Shown: positions 12,930 to 23,983, numbered from the stretch's first letter. The stretch: DNA of 64,000 nt from Amaranthus tricolor (GCF_026212465.1 NC_080063.1:6923202-6987201), one strand, 5' to 3'. The notes: generated by a model not told the origin, from the letters alone. Made by a program: numbers and translations.

Positions 12930-13620
12930 ATTGCTTGAATATTGAAACTCGATAATCAAAACTCGATTTGTTTGAATGAATAAGAATAATCTAAACTATT
13001 TTATAGGCCATTACATACTTAGACTTATTAGTGTTATTGAGTAATCTAAACTAATAGTCCCTCCAATTCAGAGTAATTCTCTCGATTTCTTTTTAGGCTT
13101 GTTATTAACTTATTAGAAATTTAGGATATATTACTAGAGGGAGAATTTATGCAAATTCCAAATGAGACATTTGTTTTTAATTAGAGGGAGTATAAGCTAT
13201 TAGAATATACATTACTCTATTACACTAATAATCGATCGTATTTCTAAGTTTGATAATTGAAACTTATTATAATAAAGTGAATTAGATTAATCAAGTAATC
13301 ATAACCATTTTATATGATATTATGTATTTATACTTATTAGTGACCTTGAATACTTTAAACTAATAAATCTATTACACTAATAATTGATCGTATTTAATTT
13401 AAAGCTTAATAATGTTCAAAACTAGACCTATTGGAGTGAATGAAACTAATATAAACTATCTTATAGTTATAGATTATCATTGACTATTAACTCAACGTTA
13501 TCACTTATTACTGATCTTGAATACTCTAAAGTAATTTATAGGCTATTAATAATCGATCGTAATTCAAAGTTCACTTATCGCAATTCGATCTATTATAGTA
13601 AATGAAACTAATACTCCACC
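12930..13620. repeat. Decayed tandem repeat, units about 150-170 bp
   Basis: Related blocks follow each other, each with a word like ATCGATCGTA (13231, about 13384 and 13552), a segment like ACTTATTAGTGACCTTGAATAC and one like AATGAAACTAATATAAAC. The spacings between anchors are about 152 and 168 bp, which suggests an old tandem array of satellite-like size. A Stowaway element interrupts the first part. Confidence 0.5.
13057..13190. mobile_element. Stowaway-type MITE, about 134 bp
   Basis: After TA (13055-13056) the element begins GTCCCTCCAATTC. It ends AATTAGAGGGAG before TA (13191-13192). The ends are imperfect inverted repeats of the CTCCCTC type. Confidence 0.6.
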
Positions 13621-14039
13621 TTTTTTGTTACTTTGAATTAAATAGCCTAAATTATGCAATTTGAGCAAATTCAATAATAAAAATATTTAATATTTGATAT
13701 ACAATATTTATATTACTCAAATAAATTATTTTAGATAACTAATTGTCTAATTTGATGAATATATTACTCAATTGATACATCACTTATTCTAAGTCGTTGA
13801 TCTTTGTATATAGACATGTGAGATCTTACCATCTTAGCAATCCATGAGTTGTATTTGCACAAAATGTTATTGGTTATTAAGATAGCACAAGGATAAGGTG
13901 TTTTAGGCGTTGGATTTATAATGCTAATATCAGATCAACGGTCAAGAAATAGACACGACACTCTCATTTGAAAAAAAAAAGGAATTTGCGTGATTGCGTG
14001 AAGATGTCAGTTCACACACTCATCATGCCCAAGTACCCA

Positions 14040-14246
14040 TCAATTGATGAATTGAGGCAGTCGAAGAAACCCTAGTTTCTTCACCTTCACCGTCATAGCC
14101 ACACACGCTCCTCATCAGTTCCTCCACTCATACCTATCAGTTTACACACTCATCATCTTCTTCGCGATAGTAAATTGCTTTGAGTAAATTGCCGGAGCAA
14201 AAATCTAATCCTCCACTGTCTTTCCATCATCTTCTTCACATTTCAG
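14040..14246 (+). promoter_or_regulatory. Possible 5' untranslated first exon of the thioredoxin-like gene
   Basis: A C/T-rich, intron-poor-looking stretch (AAACCCTAGTTTCTTCACC and following) ends in TTTCAG followed by GTAC, a possible donor. The coding start of the gene at 21110 has a possible acceptor just upstream (TTTTTCATAG, about 21077-21086). If the two join, the large inverted repeat lies inside this 5' intron. This is inference only; no transcript evidence is available. Confidence 0.3.
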
Positions 14247-15615
14247 GTACAAATTGGGTTTAGAAATTTCATTTGTTGGCTAGATTATCTTGAGACTTGT
14301 ACAGAGCTACTTGGTTTCATTTCCCAGATTTTGCTCTACTTCTTTTAAGTACCTAAGCTTGTCTGCACAGTCTGAATATTGTCACTTACTGTTACATCCA
14401 ATGATTTTCGGATTTGATTAACCTGATAAATGGAATAAAATAGTGAGTTCTCCCTATAGCTTAGTTAGTCTATGTGTAGAGCTTTGTTTGATACCCGATC
14501 AATACCCTTTTCATATGAAAGGACATGTCCACAACAAAAGACAAAGTTAGAATATAGTGCCAAAGGAAGTAACAAGTCTCTAGATAACTCATGAACTTTC
14601 TAGAAAAATTTAATTAGGAAAAGAACAAAGCATTGAGGTTAGGAATCCGCTTAAGAGCTTCAATTACCATTTGTTGCACATATTTTCCTTCTGTGAGACA
14701 ACAATATGCAACAACATATTAAATATTTAAAAATTATTAGCCCATGTATGATGTTACAAAAAAATATATATTAAAGAAAATCCACAAAATGACTTGTGTT
14801 CATAGCAGCTAACTACGTCTCAATAAGTTTTCCATCTTTTCTCATTCCATCGGTAGTTTGATAAAAAAAACTCCTAGTTTGCAACAAATATTGTGGGAAT
14901 GGGTTAGAGAACTTACGCAGAAAATCACGTTGTATGAGCCATAGAAGCTTAGTAGGTTCAAAGGTAACATCTTGTCCCTGAAATAATCATATCATTGCAA
15001 ACTTTTCAGCCCATTACAAAATTCGAAGCAACAACAAAAAGAGATGAAGAGTGTTAAAGTAGAAGAGAACAAACCGTCTCCGGCAAATTATAATTAAGTA
15101 TAGAACTCGTAAAAGTTGTTATACAATATATTTAAGCCCTATAGAAATCACAAAACTGTGACCTATCATTTGACCTCAAATGTCTAGCTCGGATGACAAA
15201 CAACAAACATAAAACGTTTTATTGAAATAGTCGAGCTTCACATTGGGATTGACAAGTGCAACACTAAGTGACACATCCAGATTAGCATACTAACAGAAAA
15301 TACACCAACAGAAGGGGACAAAGCAATTTTAGAAGTTTCCACACTTCATTTAGACACTTAATGAGCAAGTACACACAATTCATCGCATAGTATCAATATA
15401 TTCAGTATCCAAAAAGTTTAAACAATTCTAATGTTAAAGTTATCATATCATGCTGCCACCCTCAATATCAAAGAAAATCACAAGATTTTACAAATAGTCT
15501 CAGCATATTATTCCATTTATCAGGTTAAGCAGAATGAAGTGATGATTTGTTTTTGAAAAGATAAAAGTATAAGATAGTTTGTATTAGTGATCTTGAATAT
15601 ATATTAGTGTATGAT

Positions 15616-15771
15616 TTTGTTCAAAAAATGTTTAATACTTCTTTGAAATTAGAAGATGGTTTTGAATTTGTTCGATCTCTCATTCTTAATTGTAGGAAGA
15701 TGAATGCTAATGAGGCAAATGAAGCTATTGGTTTTGGATTTGACAATATTTCTAACACGGTTATTTGTTAA
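15616..15771 (+). pseudogene. Unidentified open-frame fragment carried in both arms
   Basis: A frame of about 51 residues, including SLKLEDGFEFVRSLI and NANEANEAIGFGF, ends at TAA 15769-15771. Its mirror copy is at 19421-19576 on the minus strand with the same length. I do not recognise the family. It has no start context of its own and may be an exon fragment captured by the repeat. Confidence 0.3.
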
Positions 15772-15948
15772 TCTAATGGTTCAAGTACCTTATATGTTTT
15801 GTGTACTTTATCATTGTTTTGCATTGTGTTCAATATTGAGATAGATTAATAGCATGTGTATTATTTTTGTTGAAATTAGCAGCGTTTGAAGAGTTACAAA
15901 TGATTGAACAACAACGACAAGATGAGATACTAAGATCCCTACAAACTA

Positions 15949-16580
15949 GTGTTTTTCTTGGGTTCCAATATCCTTAATTCTTTCTTGACTTCTTCTTTCA
16001 ATCCTCGGAGAAAAGCTCTCATAGAAATACTTGAGAATGAGGATATCCAAGTCATTTTACTTGGACATGGGTGTTATCTGATTCTCCCATTGATACCAGA
16101 GCAATGCTTCGCCTTCCATTCTTACTGCAACTGCCACTACTTTTTCCTTCTAATTAAGCCTTTAAATTGCGAAACACTTCTCCGTGTTTATTATCCAATC
16201 TTCTGGGCCTTACCCATTAAAAAAGGGTAAGTCAAGTTTCTAGTATTCCCAATTATTTTCACCTCTGTTGTAAAATTTTGGCTATTGGGAACGAATTTTA
16301 AATCCTCCTGCATTTGTTTTGTATGTTTTTTTAGATGACTCTCATTAGGAGAAGATCCTTGTCTCCCTCCATGATTTTCTTTTTCCAAGAATCTTGCTTA
16401 TCCCCCCATTAAAATGGCTAAAGATTTATCAATGTTAGCTATAAAGCCTTATGCATCTTGTCTTGCTTCTTATTGATTCGCTGCTCTAAAGCAGCAACTT
16501 CAACTTGAACTTGCCCCTCAGCCGCTCTAGATCTTGCTCAATTTGATCAAAGCGTTGTTGGTGTGTAATGTTCACCATTG
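15949..16580 (-). pseudogene. Decayed Ty3/gypsy gag, left-arm copy
   Basis: Mirror copy of the gag relic described at 18614-19243. It reads on the minus strand with the same interruptions. It is not functional. Confidence 0.6.
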
Positions 16581-17186
16581 AATCGTATGCTTTAATACTT
16601 GTTGTGATAATAGACTAATAAACTGTTTTTACACTTCTGTAAAATGAGGGAATCAATTTAGAAAGAAGGAACAAAAGAAAGAAAGCAAAGAAAATAGAGA
16701 AGCGAGAAGCAGGTTTCAAAGGTGGAGGAGATAGTCAGCCAATTATGAGACAATCCTTACCCTTCTACAATTTGGATTGAGTAGGGTTGTCCTGATTTGT
16801 GATTGTGGAAAAGTTTGCAAGTATTTGCGATTTGCATCAATTTATGTTCTTTAGAAACTACATAGTATGCCTTCCAATGTTTCAATCTTGAATCGTAAGA
16901 ATAATGGTTTTTGTCCTGAACTAACGAATTATTCATAGTTTTAACCAACGACACCAGATTATTTATGCTTACACCGAAGATGTGATTAAATTCATAAATG
17001 TGGAGTATGTGGGAATTTCCAATGCTTGATCGCGGGTAAGTTGGATAGAGGAGAATAATGGGAAGGGTTATGGGATCCTATGTTTGGATCACAAATAAGG
17101 AGGGAAGGATTTTTAGGGGGGAGTGGAAGATTACATAAACAATTTTTGTTAAGGTTACAATACTCTATCAAGCCCCTTCATATGAG

Positions 17187-17480
17187 AGCACTTTGGTTGC
17201 AGCAAAAGTCTCTCTCATACTTGGACTAGAACACGTGACTTGAGTTTCTGATACCATTGTCAAGTAATAACTGAACCAAAAGCTTAAGATAACGGCTGAG
17301 ACTCTATTATACGTTATATACTTAATCACCCTTCATAAAAGAGGCCTTTGGTTGTGCTAGAAATGTGTATGCATCAAAAGTCTCCTTCATAGTCGGAGAA
17401 CCTATGACTTCAACCAAGAGTCTAAGCTAGCAGTTGAGGTTCAAAAATATGTTATATAGTCTATCAATTCTCTTACTCCT
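17187..17480 (-). mobile_element. Degenerate TRIM-type retrotransposon (minus strand)
   Basis: Read on the minus strand, an LTR-like segment ending TTACTTGACA (about 17252-17313) is followed directly by TGGTATCAGA. That is the usual primer-binding site for initiator Met tRNA next to plant LTRs. A second LTR-like segment (CAACCAAGAGTCTAAGC... on the plus strand, about 17400-17462) lies farther right. It belongs with the copies at 32140 and 39838 but is strongly diverged. Confidence 0.5.
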
Positions 17481-18012
17481 ATACAAATTTAATTAAAGTC
17501 ATTCACAAAGGAATTTTACATCCAGATTGAAGGGGTATTTGCAACTGGAGCTAAATCGTCTTCAATTCTTACAGCCACAATATGATCTTAAATGAAAAAC
17601 ACAAAATAAATAAATAAATAAAGAAATAAATAAATAAAAACACATTTCCTTAAGTTATCGAATTGATAGCTGAAGCCAAAGCATATATAGAAACCTGAAA
17701 TCATAAAAAGCAGGAAATCGCTATAAATAGTGAAACTCAATTCAAAAGAACAACCAAAAAAACAAAAGAAAGAGGAAAAGAGAAGCATACTAGACTTGCG
17801 TCCTCTGGCAAAACTCCGACGGCATTGATAGAGAAAGTGAGAAGGGGCTAAGAGAGAGGCGAAGATGAAGATGAGAACTTATGATTACGACAATGGAGAA
17901 GGAGAAAAAGAGCTGTGCGATGTTTACCGAGTATTCTTGTATGTTTGCTCTTTACTGAGAGTTCTTCCTACAGCCATTCGTTACAAATTACGGTTTAAAT
18001 TGCAAGTACTAG

Positions 18013-18170
18013 TGATGGCCACGATCCGGGTTGGGCCGGTTCCGTTCCGGTTCCATTTGGAACTTGATTCGAACGCTCCGGTTCTGGGCAGTTCCAAATG
18101 GTTCATGAGGCGGTTCCAACTCGCGGGTCGGGCGGGTCGGACCTTCGGTTCCATTTTTATTTTTCCTTTA
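18013..18170. repeat. GC-rich element end (TAGTGATGGCC...CGGTTCC words)
   Basis: TAGTGATGGCCACGATCC opens a stretch of repeated CCGGTTCC and GGTTCCA words. It resembles the ends of the hAT-like element at 46042 in style (TAGxGATGG). No right end was found. Confidence 0.4.
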
Positions 18171-18613
18171 AATATAATATAAAAATACTATAATAATGCG
18201 AACGTACCTTTGATGATTACTTGATTATTAACGAAATTCATTGCTTGTCATCGTTATTAAAATATTTACTAAAAAGAATGAAAAAAATAAATTAATAAGA
18301 AACGATAAAGATGATTAATAAAAAAAGGGAGAAAATGGACTTGAACCTAGTCCTCGAAGGATATACTAAGCTGTATTCGTTTTCCACAATCACAAATCAG
18401 GACAACCCTACTCAATCCAAATTATAGAAGGGTAAGGATTGTCTCATAATTGGCTGACTATCTCCTCCACCTTTGAAACCTGCTTCTCGCTTCTCTATTT
18501 TCTTTGCTTTCTTTCTTTTGTTCCTTCTTTCTAAATTGATTCCCACATTTTACAGAAGTGTAAGAACAGTCTATTAGTCTATTATCACAACAAGTATTGA
18601 AGCATACGATTCA

Positions 18614-19243
18614 ATGGTGAATATTACAAACCAACAACGCTTTGATCAAATTGAGCAAGATCTAGAGCGGCTGAGGGGCAAGTTCAAGTTGAAGTTGCTG
18701 CTTTAGAGCAGCGAATCAATAAGAAGCAAGACAAGATGCATAAGGCTTTATAGCTAACATTGATAAATCTTTAGCCATTTTAATGGGGGGATAAGCAAGA
18801 TTCTTGGAAAAAGAAAATCATGGAGGGAGACAAGGATCTTCTCCTAATGAGAGTCATCTAAAAAAACATACAAAACAAATGCAGGAGGATTTAAAATTCG
18901 TTCCCAATAGCCAAAATTTTACAACAGAGGTGAAAATAATTGGGAATACTAGAAACTTGACTTACCCTTTTTTAATGGGTAAGGCCCAGAAGATTGGATA
19001 ATAAACACGGAGAAGTGTTTCGCAATTTAAAGGCTTAATTAGAAGGAAAAAGTAGTGGCAGTTGCAGTAAGAATGGAAGGCGAAGCATTGCTCTGGTATC
19101 AATGGGAGAATCAGATAACACCCATGTCCAAGTAAAATGACTTGGATATCCTCATTCTCAAGTATTTCTATGAGAGCTTTTCTCCGAGGATTGAAAGAAG
19201 AAGTCAAGAAAGAATTAAGGATATTGGAACCCAAGAAAAACAC
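18614..19243 (+). pseudogene. Decayed Ty3/gypsy gag (right-arm copy)
   Basis: Translated across frames, the segment gives NQQRFDQIEQDLERLRGK, then a proline- and Asn-Gly-containing stretch followed by GKAQKIGWI, then RMEGEALLWYQWEN near 19070-19110, then SFSPRI. This order matches the capsid part of plant Ty3/gypsy gag (a substrate-like PYFNG..GW motif, then LEG.AL.WYQWE). Stop codons and frame changes interrupt it repeatedly, so it is a relic. No protease or polymerase follows within the arm. Confidence 0.65.
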
Positions 19244-19420
19244 TAGTTTGTTGGGATCTTAGTATCTCATCTTGTCGTTGTTGTTTAATCATTTGTAACT
19301 CTTCAAACGCTGCTAATTTCAACAAAAATAATACACATGCTATTAATCTATCTCAATATTGAACACAATGCAAAACAATGATAAAGTACACAAAACATAT
19401 AAGGTACTTGAACCATTAGA

Positions 19421-19576
19421 TTAACAAATAACCGTGTTAGAAATATTGTCAAATCCAAAACCAATAGCTTCATTTGCCTCATTAGCATTCATCTTCCTAC
19501 AATTAAGAATGAGAGATCGAACAAATTCAAAACCATCTTCTAATTTCAAAGAAGTATTAAACATTTTTTGAACAAA
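19421..19576 (-). pseudogene. Right-arm copy of the unidentified open-frame fragment
   Basis: Mirror of 15616-15771, with the same length and stop. It is described there. Confidence 0.3.
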
Positions 19577-20537
19577 ATCATACACAAATATATATTCAAG
19601 ATCACTAACAAACTAATACTTTTATCTTTTCAAAAACAAATCATCACTTCACTCTGCTTAACCTGATAAATGGAATAATATGTTGAGACTATTTGTAAAA
19701 TCTTGTGATTTTCTTTGATATTGAGGGTGGCAGCATGATATGATAACTTTAACATTAGAATTGTTTAAATTTTTTGGAGACTGAATATATTGATATGATA
19801 ACTTCTGTTGGTGTATTCTCTGTCAGTATGCTAATCCGGATGTGTCACTTAGTGCTTGTACTTGCCAGTCCCAGTGTGAAGCTCGACTATTTCAATAAAA
19901 CGTTTTATGTTGTTTGTCATTTGAACTAGACATTTGAGGTCAAATGATAGGTCCGAATATCACAGTTTTGTGATTTCTATGGCTCATACAACGTGATTTT
20001 CTGCGTAAGTTCTCTAACCCATTCCCACAATATTCGTTGCAAACTAGGAGTTTTTTTATCTGACTACCGAGGGAATGAGAAAAGATGGAAATCTTATTGA
20101 GACGTAGTTAGCTGCTATGAACACACGTCATTTTGTGGATTTTCTTTAATATATATTTTTTTGTGACATCATACATGGGCTATAATTTTTAAATATTTAA
20201 TATGTTGTTGCATATTGTTGTCTCACAGAAGGAAAATATGTGCAACAAATGGTAATTGAAGCTCTTAAGCGGATTCCTAACCTCAATGGTTTGTTCTTTT
20301 CCTAATTAAATTTGTCTAGAAAGTTCATGAGTTATTTGGAGACTTGTTACTTCCTTTGGGACTATATTCTAACTTTGTCTTTTGCTGTGGACATGTCCTT
20401 TCAGATGAAAAGGGTATTGATCGGGTATCAAACAAAGCTCTACACATAGAATTATGATGACTAACTAAGCTATAGGGAGAACTCACTATTTTATTTCATT
20501 TATTTGGTTAATCAGATCCGAGAATCATTGGATGTAA

Positions 20538-21109
20538 TTTAGAAAAATAAATCCTTCTAAAATACCTTCTCTCCCCTTCTATTCCATCCCCTTCCCTTTT
20601 CTTCCAAAAAGTTATCCAAACATAGTGTAAATTAAATCACGAAAAGTTGAGTATTTGTAGAAGTCAAATTTGTGTGATCGTCTATATCTACAGTTGGAAC
20701 TAGACATGCTTAGAACTCTAAAGCACAAGCTATAACATCCCCAAATGATGCCTAGAATCAACTAATTCTAAGAGCATGCACATGTTCTTACTATAAGAGT
20801 AAATAAAACTAAAATTCTGCACTACGTTAATCGTAAGAGAAAATTTGAATAACAGATTAGCTTTAGAGAGAAGACGATGAAACAATTGAGATTTTTGAAC
20901 TGGTGCTTGTTGGCGACTGTGGCATTTTTGAGATTTGGAGAGTATTTTTTAGGATACTTCTTCCATTCCACTCCTTTTCTTTCCCCTCCCTTCCTTTCTT
21001 TTTTTTTTTTTTTTCTAAAATTGTTATCTAAACACATCCAAAATGTTATTCAACTAGCTCAGCTTGCAAATATTTGTTTTTCATAGGGGACCTATTAGCT
21101 TAACCGACG
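20538..21109. other. Upstream region of the thioredoxin-like coding start
   Basis: Two C/T-rich stretches (20555-20640 and 20960-21030) end in a word like GTTATCxAAACA, resembling the end of a short dispersed repeat that also appears at about 61860-61880. The frame at 20877-21086 (MKQLRF...) runs into this repeat and is not supported as a gene. A possible splice acceptor lies at about 21086. Confidence 0.4.
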
Positions 21110-22657
21110 ATGTCTGAACCATCAGTTTTCGAGAGGATGATGCTTAATTTTCGTCAAACTTGCAGGTAAAGAACAAGTTCCTCATGTGGACTACAATTAC
21201 TGATGTAATATTCATTTTAATATGTTATGTGTTTCCCTGTAAGGTATTATACTGGTTATCCTAAGGATTTAGGCCCATCACGTGTTATACATTTTACATC
21301 AGAACGTCAATTTGTCCAGATTCTTCACCAAGGTTACCCTGTGGTTGTTGCTTTCACTATTAGGTATATTATTGGCCTTTTCTCTTGTGGAATTTTTTTT
21401 CTGCATCTCAAATTGATTTTTCCTATTTACTTTCTATTTCTTTTGAAATTGTTGTATTGTAGGGGAAATTACACAAAACATCTTGACAAAGTACTAGAAG
21501 AAGCTGCAGCAAAGTTTTACCCTCATGTCAAATTTATGAGGGTAGGTCTCTTTTTGTTATGCTCATGGCGCTGCTGACTCGTACATTGTCAAATTTGTGA
21601 GAGTTGCTTCATTCTTCATCACATGTTTGGAGATTGTGAATCTGCATGCATTAAAAATAAATTCATGTTAAAGGGGGGATTTTTATTTTTTTGTGAACAT
21701 GTTTTCAATTGATCCCGATCTCTTTCTTTCATGTAAGAATACTGGTTGCAGTAGTTGAATAAGAATGTGATCTTTCAGATCATGGCTAACCCTGCTAATC
21801 TCATCATTTTTTTTTGATATCCTAACCAAAGTTTTAGTTACCCTAGAGGTGATGGAGAAGAGGCATTGAATGCATCCATGTACTGTTTTTGTGTAAATAC
21901 TTTTTTCCCTCCCTTTAGGATGCTTAGGCTCACTGTTTCACATTTCATATTTGAATACTTGTGCATTTTCAGGTCGAGTGTCCGAAGTATCCAGGATTTT
22001 GCATTACACGGCAAAAGACAGAATATCCATTTGTTGAAGTATTTCATAGCCCAGAGCAGCAAGTATGTGTTATCCTTCTGTTTCAACATTTTTATAGTCT
22101 TCTAGTATATAACTATATGAGACATTGCATGTGATCAAGGATTATGGTTCAAATATTTTTACTAGTAAGCAATAGGTGCTTGATTTATTCACCTCTGTTT
22201 GCCCGAAAATACAAAATTTTGATATATGAAAATAGTTACTCGATGGCAGCTCAGAATCATTCATATCCTTAGTACCATTCTATGTTTTCTTGTACAGGGT
22301 GCAAACCAAGCAAAGGTTGCTGATCCAAACGTCACCAAGTATTTGGTGAAGGTCCTGCCTGTAAGAATCTGTTAACTTTTTTACTCTGAACTGATGTATA
22401 TTGCTGTCCTTATTAAGTATTAAATGACAAAGAAATTGAGCATTGATCAAGGCTCTTCTTTCCAAAATTTGCTATCTCTTACAAATCGATATGACCCTAC
22501 TAAACATTTAGTTATCATTGCATGGCTGTTACAGCTCTAACTGCTTTGCTTTTGATGTCAATTTTCTATGCATTTCCAGTTCAATTATGACGTCAGTGCT
22601 TATGGATTTAAAGAGTTTTTCAAGCGGCACGAGATTCAAATACCTGATCAGGAGTGA
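21110..22657 (+). CDS. Thioredoxin-like fold protein, six exons, 161 aa
   Basis: Exons: 21110-21165, 21244-21363, 21463-21541, 21973-22062, 22298-22360 and 22580-22657. All introns are GT-AG and all phases fit. The protein begins MSEPSVFERMMLNFR. Then come a strand-helix segment (VIHFTSERQFVQILHQGYPV with VVAFTIRGNYTKHLDKVLEEAA), VKFMRVECPKYPGFC, and EYPFVEVFHSP. This order fits a thioredoxin fold: the position of the usual WCGPC is FTIRGNYTK, so the redox CxxC is absent, and the TEYPF proline sits where the cis-proline would be. Cysteines occur only at residue 18 and as CPKYPGFC. A structural or binding role is more likely than disulfide reduction. The C-terminus (FKEFFKRHEIQIPDQE) is short and charged. 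It is a plant-conserved type whose function I do not know. The first ATG in frame was chosen; 5' untranslated exons may lie upstream. Confidence 0.85.
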
Positions 22658-22733
22658 CAATTATCCGGGGATTGTCTACGGTTGTCAAGTTTTTATTGAG
22701 CTTAACAATGAGTAGTGCACTGTTCTGTGAAGC

Positions 22734-22829
22734 AGAAGGGACCATATGATGAATATCGCTGATTTGTTGACAAAATGTTTAAGAGGAGAAGATCAAATTA
22801 ATCAACTTGAAGCTGTTTGTACAGTCTGA
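22734..22829 (+). pseudogene. Possible Ty1/copia RNase H tail remnant
   Basis: About 30 codons downstream of the thioredoxin-like stop read RDHMMNIADLLTK and end at TGA 22827. NIADLLTK resembles the ENIADxLTK motif at the end of copia RNase H. The match is short and could be chance; it lies in what is probably the 3' untranslated region. Confidence 0.3.
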
Positions 22830-23900
22830 TGTGAAACTCCAGCAGATGAATCCTTGTTTCCATGATGCAGAGTGCATTAATACCATGAATTAGGGTTTGA
22901 TAGTTTGATGTTCATGTACCCTGTGTTACTTTGTCCTTATAAATTTTTGGGTATAAATTAGAGGCAATGTTAATGTCATTGAATTGCTTGTGCCTTGTAT
23001 CATTCAATGTGTTTATCTTTATTCTTCCTCAAGACTTCTATTAAAACTCTAGACAAAACTTTTTTGTTTAAATGGGGTAGAACCACCACAAAACTTGGTC
23101 TTGGAGTGTGTTTAGCAACATATTTAAGGTAAATTAAATGGTCATCTTTTTTATTTCTCATTTTTATTTCTCAGTTGAAGCATGGATCGCTTTTTCTAAT
23201 AGGAACTCGAGTTTGATTTTCTTTGTCCTACTTGGTTCCCTAGTCATTCTCTTAATTTAGCTTGTGCCCAAAAAATAATGAGTTAAATTACTTATGGTGA
23301 CAGTAATGATTAACATTATTTGGCAATTACAGCTATTTCAAATAAAATGACTAAATTTTTTTACTTACAAATTTGATTAACAAAAATTTTTTTTTATCAT
23401 AAGATAGGTAGAGTAAAAGGAAAGAGTTAGATAAGAATCGAACTTATGATTTTTTTTGAGTGATAGTTGCTCTTTAATTTATCTTTTAAAATCCGTTCTT
23501 TCAAATGATCCACTCATTCAGTTGCTCCATCTGTTTGTCATGACATTTCATTCACTCTCCTTAATATAGTACTCAAAGTCAGTACGGTAGTTAGTAGTTG
23601 GACTTGGTAGTAAATGGAGTATTATTATTGTTAATTCTCTTACTGCATAGAAGTGAGTATTAATGCTCAAATTGGTATGAAACTTATGACATATCATCAT
23701 CTTCTATATATCCTTATTTAAGAATCTGGTATGAGGTTCAATTTGAGTGATCCTTTAAACAATATCAATGTTGGACTAAATATTGTCTGATCTGTGGCTA
23801 ATACTAAATATCACCATGTAAGGAACATGATTATTTTTCTTAAACTGTAAAAAATGCCACTTATAGTTACTATGTATACAAATCATGTCATTTATTTGAT
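22830..23900. other. Intergenic DNA, no gene seen
   Basis: It contains the 3' flank of the thioredoxin-like gene and AT-rich DNA. A possible decayed Stowaway-like pair (TGCTCCATCTGTTTGTCATG at about 23523 and AAATGGAGTATT at about 23615) is too weak to call. Confidence 0.5.
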
Positions 23901-23911
23901 CACTTAACATA

Positions 23912-23978
23912 TATAAATGACAAGCAGTCCTATAAAGAGGTGATGGCAACGGATTCTTCACCTGACTTATATTTTTAG
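23912..23978 (+). promoter_or_regulatory. TATA boxes and an upstream open reading frame
   Basis: TATAAA at 23912-23917 and TATAAAG at 23931-23937 lie 45-75 bp before the start codon of the cysteine-rich peptide gene. An 11-codon frame (ATG 23943 to TAG 23976-23978, MATDSSPDLYF) would precede the main start if transcription begins at or before 23942. Whether it is transcribed depends on which TATA box is used. Confidence 0.4.
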
Positions 23979-23983
23979 TAAGA

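Larger units (their letters stand above)
14392..16812. repeat. Left arm of a giant inverted repeat
   Basis: Nearly all of this segment is the reverse complement of 18380-20537. Two frames inside it (15949-16230 plus and 16191-16388 minus) are matched by identical translations on the opposite strand of the other arm. The left arm has 200 bp (about 14947-15146) missing from the right arm, bounded by ATAGAA direct repeats at 14941 and 15141, and a further stretch of about 80 bp near 15315-15395. Only scattered single-base differences were seen elsewhere, so the duplication is recent or kept alike by conversion. Confidence 0.93.
16813..18379. other. Spacer of the giant inverted repeat
   Basis: This non-palindromic centre separates the arms. 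It holds a degenerate TRIM on the minus strand (17187-17480). It also has a stretch at 17520-17870 that on the minus strand looks like the 5' end of a gene: a C/T-rich leader, an ATG at about 17827 with 11 codons, and a further exon-like piece around 17540-17570. I could not identify that fragment. A GC-rich element end follows at 18013. No intact gene was seen. Confidence 0.5.
18380..20537. repeat. Right arm of the giant inverted repeat
   Basis: Reverse complement of 14392-16812. The inner boundary is TTTTCCACAATC at 18380 and the outer boundary is ATTGGATGTAA ending at 20537. It lacks the 200-bp and ~80-bp segments of the left arm but has a few extra bases near 19955. The junction where the 200 bp is missing retains one copy of the ATAGAA word. 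Confidence 0.93.

Noticed and set aside
16191..16388. Duplicate 65- and 93-codon frames as real genes
   Set aside because: They are fragments of a decayed gag with stops; the identity between arms reflects duplication, not selection.
17580..17870. A minus-strand gene starting near 17827
   Set aside because: Only about 11 codons and a leader-like stretch can be read, with no convincing downstream exon; kept as an unidentified fragment in the spacer.
20877..21086. A small membrane protein (MKQLRF...)
   Set aside because: The second half is a C/T-rich repeat run translated as Phe/Pro/Ser; no homology was recognised.
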